From Flavobacteriales bacterium UBA7612 (lineage in GTDB: Bacteria > Bacteroidota > Bacteroidia > Flavobacteriales > Weeksellaceae), in assembly GCA_002484335.1 (NCBI GenBank), contig DLJQ01000002.1, positions 103,461 through 117,935 on the forward strand: a stretch of DNA of 14,475 bases, read 5' to 3'. Shown one piece after another: positions 6,496 to 12,731 of this stretch. The notes beneath the pieces are model-generated. The model searched no databases, was not told the origin of the DNA, and saw only the letters and a list, made by a program, of their open reading frames with translations. Each line of letters starts with the position of its first letter. The stretch's first letter is position 1. The translations under genes were made by a program, and so were the position numbers.

Positions 6496-8337
6496 TTATT
6501 TTTTCTTACCTTTTTGTTGCTCTTGCATTTCTTGTGCTTGTTTCATCATGTCTTGCATGCGAGAAGCAAATTTACCTTGTTTTTTGGGTTTTGCTTTATT
6601 GGCTTTAATTATTTCATGAATTTTAGCTTCATTAATCATATATTTTTTGATGTATAGAACAATAAATATATTAATTGTATTAGAAACTAAGTAATACCAT
6701 GATAAACCTGACGCATAGTTATTAAGGAATACGAAGAAGAAAAGAGGCATTATGTACATCATGTATTTCATGAATTGCATATTTGGCATTCCTTCTTGTT
6801 GTGGCATTTGGAAATTATCCATAGAACCTGAAACTTTAAAGTATATCATCATTGCAACAATATATAAAAGAGCAAATATACTTAAGTGACCATTTAAAAA
6901 TGGTACCCATTCAGGTAATTTAATTAAATCATCAAAAGCAGTTAAATCATCAACAAACCAAAATGGAACTCCTCTTAAATCAATTAAATTAGGGAAGAAA
7001 CGGAATAATGCATAGAAAATAGGTATTTGTAATAATGCTGGTAAACATCCTGCTAATGGATTAATCCCTGCATTACGATAAATAGCCATAGTTTCTTGTT
7101 GCTTTTTCATCGCATCTTTAGAATCCTTATATTTTTCATTAATTTCATTTAATTCAGGACGAATTACTTTCATTAATGCAGATTGACGGTTTTGTTTATA
7201 CATTATAGGAGATAAGATTAACTTAACAACAATTGTCATTAAGAAAATAACCCAGCCATAAGTTATACCTACAGAAGCTAACCACTTGAATACGTTTAGG
7301 AAAAAGTATTTGTTTAACCAACCAAATAATCCCCATCCAAAGTCAATTAAGTTCTGAAAACCTTTATCATTATAGTTTTTCAACATTTTGTAATCCAATG
7401 GAATAAAATCCCATGTGAATTTTGTATTAATCTCACTATTTTTAAGGTCTATTTTCGAATTTAAATGATAGTATTTACTGTGTACTAAATCTTGTTTATC
7501 TGAATTTACAGACCCTCCATTAGTATCTTTAAATCCTTCTTCGTTAGAAAGTACTGTAGCAAAAAACTGTTGTTTGTTAGCTACCCAAGAAATTGCATCT
7601 TCTTCTTTCCATTCGTCAGCACCAAATAATTCGTATTCGATATCTTTATTTCCTTTAAATTGGAAATAAGTATGTGACCAGTATTTTTCTTGATCTTTTC
7701 CTTTCTCAGTACTGAAACCATTCATATTCCAAGCTAAATCTACTTTGTTATCAGATGTAATATTTGATAAACCTTGTGTTTTAACTTCAAAATCAATTCC
7801 ATAAGAATCTCCAATAGTGTATATATATTGTATCTGACTATTTAATGCGTTAGCAGTAAATGTAACAATAGTATTGTTAGCATTTTTTTGTACTTGAGGT
7901 ACAAAAATTAAGTCAGAAACATTTATTACAGCTCCTTGTTTAGATTTAAATGATAAATTAAATGTATTAGAACCTTCTTGTATTAAATGTAAAGGGTCTT
8001 TGTGTCCATCTTTTTTAACATTGTAAGCATCGTAACCGATAATTTGAACATCAGAAATCTGAGCTCCTTTAGGTGAAAATTTCACCTTAATTTTATCATT
8101 ACTAACTTCTACATCTTTTGCTTGAGTAGTATCTACCTCTTCAAAAAGTTTTTGTGAAGCTGTTTTGTTTAATTGTTCTTGCTTTTTAGCTTGCTCTTGC
8201 TTTTGTACTAATTCTTTCTTTTGCTTTTCGACTTGTTCTTCGGAAGGCTTATTAAGATAATAGAATACGCCAAAAAGAATTGCAATTAAAATAAAGCCAA
8301 TTGTCTGGTTAAAATCAAATTTTTTCTCTTGTTGCAT
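6496..8337 (-). CDS. yidC: membrane protein insertase YidC (Oxa1 family)
   Basis: YidC inserts and folds inner-membrane proteins, alone or with SecYEG. The 613-aa product has the Gram-negative layout: an N-terminal membrane anchor (about 12-28), a Lys/Gln-rich linker (31-65), a beta-rich periplasmic domain (about 75-315), then the conserved insertase core with helices near 345-380, 425-447, 483-501, 525-540 and 545-563. The core motif NAGINPLAGCLPALLQIPIFYALF (422-445) is clear. A basic, glutamine-rich tail (574-613) probably contacts the ribosome. The position aligned with the hydrophilic-groove arginine of E. coli YidC (R366) appears to be Lys372 (IVVKLILSP). The gene starts inside pyrG: its first 23 nt overlap the pyrG 3' end in another frame, suggesting translational coupling. 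The start MQQEKKFD matches the conserved flavobacterial N-terminus, so the overlap is probably real. Confidence 0.97.
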   Translation of the reverse strand: MQQEKKFDFNQTIGFILIAILFGVFYYLNKPSEEQVEKQKKELVQKQEQAKKQEQLNKTASQKLFEEVDTTQAKDVEVSNDKIKVKFSPKGAQISDVQIIGYDAYNVKKDGHKDPLHLIQEGSNTFNLSFKSKQGAVINVSDLIFVPQVQKNANNTIVTFTANALNSQIQYIYTIGDSYGIDFEVKTQGLSNITSDNKVDLAWNMNGFSTEKGKDQEKYWSHTYFQFKGNKDIEYELFGADEWKEEDAISWVANKQQFFATVLSNEEGFKDTNGGSVNSDKQDLVHSKYYHLNSKIDLKNSEINTKFTWDFIPLDYKMLKNYNDKGFQNLIDFGWGLFGWLNKYFFLNVFKWLASVGITYGWVIFLMTIVVKLILSPIMYKQNRQSALMKVIRPELNEINEKYKDSKDAMKKQQETMAIYRNAGINPLAGCLPALLQIPIFYALFRFFPNLIDLRGVPFWFVDDLTAFDDLIKLPEWVPFLNGHLSIFALLYIVAMMIYFKVSGSMDNFQMPQQEGMPNMQFMKYMMYIMPLFFFVFLNNYASGLSWYYLVSNTINIFIVLYIKKYMINEAKIHEIIKANKAKPKKQGKFASRMQDMMKQAQEMQEQQKGKKK

Positions 8338-9970
8338 GCACTAAATCATTTTGTTTATTCAATAAAGCTGCCTCGATAAAACTTATAAATAAAGGATGTG
8401 GCGAAGCAACTGTACTCTTATATTCCGGATGGAATTGCACACCTACATAATATGGGTGTGTTTTATGTTCTAAAATTTCTACTAATTCTGTTTCTGGGTT
8501 TTTACCAACAGGTAAAAATCCATTGTCTACAAATTCTGTATAATAATCATTATTAAATTCATATCTATGTCTATGACGTTCTAAAATTTCTGTAGAATTG
8601 TAAATTTTATTGATTTTTGTATTTTCAGTCAATGTACATTTCCAATTTCCTAAACGCATAGTTCCTCCTTTATCTGTAATATCTTTTTGGTCTTCCATTA
8701 AGCTAATTACAGGATGTGGAGTTGTTACATCTATTTCTGCAGAATCTGCTTTTTCATATCCTAAAACATTTCTTGCAAACTCTATTGCCATTATTTGCAT
8801 TCCTAAACAAATTCCTAGTGTAGGTATATTGTTTCTTCTTGCGAAATTAGCAGCAATTATTTTTCCTAATATTCCTCTATCTCCAAAACCAGGAGCGATT
8901 AAAATTCCTGAAACTCCTTTCAATTGTTCAGCAACATTATCTTCTGTTATATCTCCAGAATATACCCAACGTACTTTTACATTCGTTTCGCAAGTTGCAG
9001 AAGCATGAGTAAAAGCTTCTGTTATAGACTTGTATGAATCATGTAACGATACATATTTTCCTACTAAAGCAATTTCAATTTCATTTTTTGGATTCTTATG
9101 ATTTTCTAAGAATTTTTTCCAAACAGCGAAATTTGGTTCCTGATCAGTTGGCAAATCTAAGCCTTTTAAAACAACTTCATCAAAATTTTGTTCATGTAAT
9201 AAAAATGGAACTTCGTAAATAGTACTAGCATCCATACATTCTATTACATTTTCTTTTCTAACATTACAGAATAATGCTAATTTATTTTTTACATCTTTTG
9301 GTAGATGATGTTCTGTACGTGTAACTAAAACGTTTGCTTGAATACCGCTTTCCATTAATGTACGAACAGAATGCTGTGTAGGTTTTGTTTTCAACTCACC
9401 TGATGCAGCTAAGTAAGGTACTAATGTTAAATGGATGACTAAAGAATTATGTTCTCCTAATTCCCATGTTAATTGGCGAATAGTTTCTATATATGGTAAA
9501 GATTCTATATCACCTACTGTACCACCAATTTCTGTAATAATAATATCATAATCACCAGTATTACCTAGTAACTTTATACGACGTTTAATTTCATTTGTGA
9601 TATGAGGAACAACCTGAACAGTTTTCCCTAAATAGTCTCCACGACGTTCTTTTTCAATAACAGACTGATAAATTCTTCCTGTAGTAACCGAATTGGCACG
9701 AGAAGTTGGTCTATTTAAAAAACGCTCGTAGTGCCCTAAATCTAAATCAGTCTCAGCACCATCTTCCGTTACGTAACATTCACCATGCTCGTAGGGATTA
9801 AGTGTTCCTGGGTCGACATTGATATATGGGTCTAACTTTTGTATAGTTACTCTATATCCTCTTGCTTCTAGTAGCATTCCTAAAGAAGATGCTACAATTC
9901 CTTTTCCTAACGACGATGTTACTCCTCCGGTAACGAAAATGTACTTTGGTGCTTTGTTTGTTGTATCCAT
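8315..9970 (-). CDS. pyrG: CTP synthase (glutamine-hydrolysing)
   Basis: This cytoplasmic enzyme makes CTP from UTP, ATP and glutamine, the last step of pyrimidine nucleotide synthesis. The 551-aa protein has an N-terminal synthetase domain with the P-loop GGVTSSLGKG (15-24), KLDPYINVDPGT (45-56) and the UTP/CTP site region EIGGTVGDIES (147-157). A class-I glutaminase domain follows, with PGFGDRG (360-366), nucleophile Cys388 in GICLGMQ and the catalytic pair His514/Glu516 in HPEY. The length is normal with a few extra residues at the ends. The start ATG sits in the 3' arm of a perfect hairpin at the predicted mRNA 5' end, which suggests control of initiation. The last codons overlap the start of yidC. 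An upstream TAAATTTG box and the ffs terminator mark this as the first gene of a pyrG-yidC transcript. Confidence 0.98.
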   Translation of the reverse strand: MDTTNKAPKYIFVTGGVTSSLGKGIVASSLGMLLEARGYRVTIQKLDPYINVDPGTLNPYEHGECYVTEDGAETDLDLGHYERFLNRPTSRANSVTTGRIYQSVIEKERRGDYLGKTVQVVPHITNEIKRRIKLLGNTGDYDIIITEIGGTVGDIESLPYIETIRQLTWELGEHNSLVIHLTLVPYLAASGELKTKPTQHSVRTLMESGIQANVLVTRTEHHLPKDVKNKLALFCNVRKENVIECMDASTIYEVPFLLHEQNFDEVVLKGLDLPTDQEPNFAVWKKFLENHKNPKNEIEIALVGKYVSLHDSYKSITEAFTHASATCETNVKVRWVYSGDITEDNVAEQLKGVSGILIAPGFGDRGILGKIIAANFARRNNIPTLGICLGMQIMAIEFARNVLGYEKADSAEIDVTTPHPVISLMEDQKDITDKGGTMRLGNWKCTLTENTKINKIYNSTEILERHRHRYEFNNDYYTEFVDNGFLPVGKNPETELVEILEHKTHPYYVGVQFHPEYKSTVASPHPLFISFIEAALLNKQNDLVHATREKI

Positions 9971-9989
9971 TGAATCTTTAAATCAATGG
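9967..9989 (-). promoter_or_regulatory. 5'-end hairpin enclosing the pyrG start codon
   Basis: On the mRNA strand CCATTGA and TCAATGG form a perfect 7-bp stem with a 9-nt loop (TTTAAAGAT). The ATG is in the 3' arm. The predicted transcription start from the -7 box just upstream falls at the first bases of the hairpin, so the whole leader would be this structure. It could limit ribosome access to the start codon. A role in CTP-dependent control is speculative. Confidence 0.5.
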
Positions 9990-9992
9990 TTG

Positions 9993-10000
9993 CAAATTTA
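9993..10000 (-). promoter_or_regulatory. TAnnTTTG -7 box for pyrG-yidC
   Basis: The minus strand reads TAAATTTG, an exact consensus match, 22 nt before the pyrG ATG and after the ffs terminator. If transcription starts 4-7 nt past the box, as usual in Bacteroidota, it begins around 9986-9989 in the sequence ACCATT. No convincing -33 TTG is visible. Confidence 0.7.
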
Positions 10001-10044
10001 CGAATAAATAATGGGGTAAAAAAAAGATACTTAAATTTAGAGAA

Positions 10045-10149
10045 TAAAAAAAGGCAAGCGACCTACATCACACCGCTACGACCGTATACCTTTGCTACGT
10101 TCCCGTCCTGGAGGGTTCAACAGGAGCTGGTTGTGTAGGACTTGCCTGA
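10045..10149 (-). ncRNA. ffs: bacterial small signal recognition particle RNA (4.5S)
   Basis: This RNA binds Ffh in the signal recognition particle and directs nascent membrane proteins to FtsY and SecYEG. The Ffh-binding tip is textbook: CAGG (10107-10110) opposite AGCA (10093-10096) form the symmetric loop, ACG/CGU close the hairpin, and the tetraloop is GGAA (10100-10103). The ends pair as AGGCAAG (10147-10141) with CTTGCCT (10058-10052), and CCTACA pairs with TGTAGG next to it. The terminal helix is followed by a U-run, so the RNA carries its own terminator. Length is about 105 nt, typical of small bacterial SRP RNAs without an Alu domain. GC content is far above the surroundings, as expected for a structured RNA. 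Exact ends are estimates. It lies directly upstream of pyrG-yidC, so the SRP RNA and the membrane insertase are neighbours. Confidence 0.95.
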
Positions 10150-10151
10150 TG

Positions 10152-10159
10152 CAAAGGTA
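10152..10159 (-). promoter_or_regulatory. TAnnTTTG -7 box for ffs
   Basis: The minus strand reads TACCTTTG and ends 2-5 nt before the estimated RNA 5' end, the normal place for a Bacteroidota -7 element. The upstream 40 bp are AT-rich without a clear TTG -33 element. Confidence 0.75.
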
Positions 10160-10278
10160 AAATATTTTTTATAAAATAAAAGTGTTTATAGAAAGTTTTT
10201 TCTCTAAAAATCTTGTGTTTTGATTCTATTATTTAGAAATGAGTAGATTATAAGCGAGTATTTTTTTTATTTTTTTTG

Positions 10279-10389
10279 GCAATTCCTACGGACCGCGCTT
10301 TATCTTTCTCAATCTTTTTTTGATTGGTTGTTTAGCTAATGTCGAAATGCATCCAATCAAAAAAGGATTTCCACTGCAATCGTTATTGC
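10279..10389. repeat. candidate intergenic repeat element with long inverted repeat
   Basis: The element is bounded by GCAAT (10279-10283) and ATTGC (10385-10389). Inside is a 17-bp inverted repeat, 10311-10327 with 10353-10369 (core TTGATTGG / CCAATCAA), with one G-U position and a 25-nt loop. Its left part, CCTACGGACCGCGCTTT (10285-10301), is sharply more GC-rich than the flanking DNA. From memory, the layout resembles short hairpin repeats scattered between genes in flavobacterial genomes, with a GC-rich head, a variable palindromic middle and an end like GGATTTCCACTGCAATC. Only one copy is in this window, so repeat status is inferred. Confidence 0.55.
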
Positions 10390-10464
10390 TTTTTTTTTTA
10401 AATATTTTTTTATTTCATTGTTTTAAAACATAAAAATATTCCACAAAGAATTATAAGATATATA

Positions 10465-10472
10465 TATCTTTG
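10465..10472 (+). promoter_or_regulatory. TAnnTTTG -7 box, leaderless, for the DUF4199 operon
   Basis: TATCTTTG matches the consensus exactly and ends only 4 nt before the ATG at 10477, so transcription is expected to begin at or beside the A of the start codon. The box overlaps a 16-bp perfect palindrome, AAGATATATATATCTT (10455-10470), which could be an operator or may only reflect AT-rich sequence. No -33 TTG is seen at standard spacing. Confidence 0.6.
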
Positions 10473-10476
10473 TCAA

Positions 10477-11046
10477 ATGATAAGTTTTAATAAGATTTTC
10501 AAAAATTCTTTGATATTAACAGCGATTACATTAGTGCTGTTTTTCGGTTTATATTTTTATTTTTCTACGAATGGTAATGTATCAGTAAAAGATTATTATA
10601 CGTATAGTTTTATGATATGTTGTTTCATACTTTTACCTGTGTATGCAATATATTGTTTTTTCATGATATTTAATTTGTCAAAAAAGAAAGCAATTAATTA
10701 TCAAACTAGAGAAGACTTAATGAGTTTTAAAGAAGGATTTAAAGTAGGTTTTTATACTATTTTCTTTGCTGGTGCTATGAGTCTTATTGTTATTTTTCTA
10801 TTTTTCAATACAGCAGGAGAGTGGGCACAAGATAGCTTAAAGCAAGGTCTTTTAGATACTTTTACAGATAATATGGCTGATCCTAAAATTGCAAAGGATA
10901 TAGAATTATACAGAAATTCTGATGGATATAAAAATTTAAATTTATTTACAATTAAAAACTTTTTTGGATTGTTTTCTATGTTTTTATCTTTTTATATAGC
11001 TATCTCAGCTTTATTTTCTCAATTTTTAAAAAAACGTGTTTTTTAA
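10477..11046 (+). CDS. DUF4199 family membrane protein
   Basis: This 189-aa integral membrane protein has four hydrophobic segments (about 13-31, 43-66, 92-112 and 160-183) and a soluble loop between the third and fourth (about 115-155, containing WAQDSLKQGLLDTF and a charged stretch). Size, topology and position directly before a GT2 glycosyltransferase match the DUF4199 family of Bacteroidota, whose function is unknown. The start is the first ATG in the frame; the next in-frame ATG lies inside the second membrane segment, so a later start is unlikely. It is the first gene of a four-gene run, and the GT2 gene begins 3 bp after its stop, which points to translational coupling. A role as membrane partner of the glycosyltransferase is an inference from this coupling. 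Confidence 0.78.
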   Translation: MISFNKIFKNSLILTAITLVLFFGLYFYFSTNGNVSVKDYYTYSFMICCFILLPVYAIYCFFMIFNLSKKKAINYQTREDLMSFKEGFKVGFYTIFFAGAMSLIVIFLFFNTAGEWAQDSLKQGLLDTFTDNMADPKIAKDIELYRNSDGYKNLNLFTIKNFFGLFSMFLSFYIAISALFSQFLKKRVF

Positions 11047-11049
11047 CAT

Positions 11050-12012
11050 ATGGATATATCAGTTGTTGTCCCTCTATTAAATGAGCAAGATTCTTTAGAA
11101 GAATTATTTTATAGAATAAAAAAGGTTTGCGAACAGAATGATTTTTCATTCGAAGTTATTTTTGTTGATGACGGAAGTACAGATGAGTCATGGCAAATTA
11201 TAGAATACATAGGGAATTTTAATCCTGAAGTAAAAGGAATTAAATTCAGAAAAAACTATGGTAAATCTCCAGCTTTAAGTGCAGCTTTTAAAGAAGTGAA
11301 AGGTGATGTGGTGATAACAATGGATGCTGATTTACAGGACTTTCCAGAAGAAATACCATCATTATATCATATGCTTAAAAATCAAAAAGCAGATATTGTA
11401 TCTGGTTGGAAAGAAAATCGTCAAGATAATAAATTGACAAAAAACTTACCATCAAAATTATTTAATGGTGTAGCAAGAAAAACTTCTGGTGTTAAACTTC
11501 ATGATTTTAATTGTGGACTAAAAGCATATAGATATGAAGTTACACAGAATATAGAATTATATGGCGATATGCATCGTTATATACCAGTTTTAGCAAAAAA
11601 TGCAGGGTATTCTCGTATCATAGAGAAAAAAGTAAAACATCAGGCAAGAAAATATGGTGTTTCTAAGTTTGGAGCAAATCGTTTTGTAAATGGGTTTTTA
11701 GATTTAATTACATTATTCTTTGCTTCTCGTTTTGGAAACAAACCAATGCATATTTTTGGTTTATTAGGAACTTTAATGTTTATCTTAGGTTTTATGTCTT
11801 CTTTTTACATTGGAATAGAGAAGTTATTTAAAGTTTATATTTCACATTCTCCTGCTAAGTTAATTACAGATAATCCATATTTTTATATATCTTTAGTTTT
11901 TATGATATTAGGAACTCAATTATTTTTAGCTGGATTTTTAGGTGAATTAATTGTTCGTAATAATCGTGAAAAACAATTATATTTAGTTCAAAAAGAGCTT
12001 AATTTAAATTAA
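11050..12012 (+). CDS. family 2 glycosyltransferase, DPM1/GtrB-like, membrane-anchored
   Basis: This 320-aa enzyme has an N-terminal GT-A domain (about 1-215) and two C-terminal membrane helices (about 233-256 and 276-301). Motifs are VVVPLLNE (5-12), the nucleotide-binding VDDGSTD (39-45), the metal-binding MDADLQD (91-97) and HDFNCGLKAYR (151-161), followed by the basic KHQARKYGVSKFG (196-208). This is the pattern of polyprenyl-phosphate sugar transferases (dolichol-phosphate mannose synthase, GtrB, ArnC), which move a sugar from a nucleotide donor to undecaprenyl phosphate on the inner face of the inner membrane. The sugar is not determined. A phosphoglucomutase at the end of the same operon would fit a glucose-derived donor, but this is inference. 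The gene follows the DUF4199 gene by 3 bp and precedes the lipoprotein gene by 6 bp. Confidence 0.9.
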   Translation: MDISVVVPLLNEQDSLEELFYRIKKVCEQNDFSFEVIFVDDGSTDESWQIIEYIGNFNPEVKGIKFRKNYGKSPALSAAFKEVKGDVVITMDADLQDFPEEIPSLYHMLKNQKADIVSGWKENRQDNKLTKNLPSKLFNGVARKTSGVKLHDFNCGLKAYRYEVTQNIELYGDMHRYIPVLAKNAGYSRIIEKKVKHQARKYGVSKFGANRFVNGFLDLITLFFASRFGNKPMHIFGLLGTLMFILGFMSSFYIGIEKLFKVYISHSPAKLITDNPYFYISLVFMILGTQLFLAGFLGELIVRNNREKQLYLVQKELNLN

Positions 12013-12018
12013 TGAATT

Positions 12019-12723
12019 TTGAAAAAAATAATATTACTTTGCTTATTTTGTATTTTAATTTTATCATGTAATTCGTCTATTAATGGAGAAGGAATTGCAA
12101 CTGCGCAAAAAGAATATAAAGTAGATAAAATTGATAATTTAACCATATCATGTAATTGTAATGTTATTTTAGTTCCAAGTAATACTATAAATCTTAGAAT
12201 AGATTCTCATCAAAATTTAATTGATAATTTGGATATTACTACAAATAAGAATTCGTTATCAATCAAAGAAAAGAAGGATGTAAAAGACTTCAGTTCTTAT
12301 GATGTTTATGTGTATGTTACACGAGATTTTAAGAAATTTATTGTAGATAAAAAAACTTCTGTAACAACATCAGGTGCATTGAATGTTGATGAATTAGAAA
12401 TTATAGCGAAAGATCAATCAAAAATATCACAAACTTATTTAATTACAGATAAATTGGATTTAAGATCAGAGGATCATTCATCTATATTATTGGAAGGAAC
12501 TGCAGATAAAATGAAAATTAAAGCAGAAAATCAAGCCAAGTTAAATTTATTTAAATTTGAAGTTAATGAAGTTGATTTCTTAGCTGAAGATAATGCTTTG
12601 ATTGATATTAATGCAAGACAAATACTTTCTGGCTCTGCAAAAAACAATACAATTGTAAGTTTTATTGGTGATCCCAATAAAGAATTAAAAATAACTGATC
12701 AAGCACAAGTGCTTAAAAAATAA
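12019..12723 (+). CDS. DUF2807 (GIN-domain) lipoprotein with TTG start
   Basis: The 234-aa product has a lipoprotein signal peptide, MKKIILLCLFCILILSC, with the lipobox LILSC and lipid-anchored Cys17. The rest (about 33-232) is a repetitive beta-rich region with recurring short strands (for example LDLRSEDHSSILLEG, MKIKAENQAKLNLFKF and VDFLAEDNALIDINA), typical of DUF2807, the head GIN domain annotated as putative auto-transporter adhesin. Its role is unknown; it is probably on the periplasmic or outer-membrane surface. The start must be TTG, because no ATG in this frame lies before the signal peptide. The only nearby ATG (12012, overlapping the previous stop as TAATG) is in another frame and gives a short peptide of about 19 codons. 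The gene sits in the operon between the glycosyltransferase and the mutase. Confidence 0.82.
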   Translation: MKKIILLCLFCILILSCNSSINGEGIATAQKEYKVDKIDNLTISCNCNVILVPSNTINLRIDSHQNLIDNLDITTNKNSLSIKEKKDVKDFSSYDVYVYVTRDFKKFIVDKKTSVTTSGALNVDELEIIAKDQSKISQTYLITDKLDLRSEDHSSILLEGTADKMKIKAENQAKLNLFKFEVNEVDFLAEDNALIDINARQILSGSAKNNTIVSFIGDPNKELKITDQAQVLKK

Positions 12724-12731
12724 AAACAAGA

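Larger units (their letters stand above)
10160..10476. other. intergenic region between ffs and the DUF4199 gene
   Basis: These 317 bp lie between divergently transcribed ffs and the plus-strand operon. I find no plausible gene. From 10160 to 10277 it is AT-rich with T-runs and no clear signal beyond possible ffs upstream promoter DNA. From 10279 to 10389 it holds a hairpin-forming element described separately. From 10390 it is again AT-rich, ending in the promoter box and the ATG at 10477. Confidence 0.7.

Noticed and set aside
8610..10007. Plus-strand ORFs of 132, 62 and 62 codons antisense to pyrG
   Set aside because: pyrG is intact and highly conserved on the other strand. The antisense frames are open by codon-composition chance and show no recognisable features.
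10087..10094. A plus-strand TACCTTTG promoter-like box inside ffs
   Set aside because: It is the complement of the conserved Ffh-binding side of the SRP RNA (AGCAAAGGTA), so RNA function explains it, and no plus-strand gene follows nearby.
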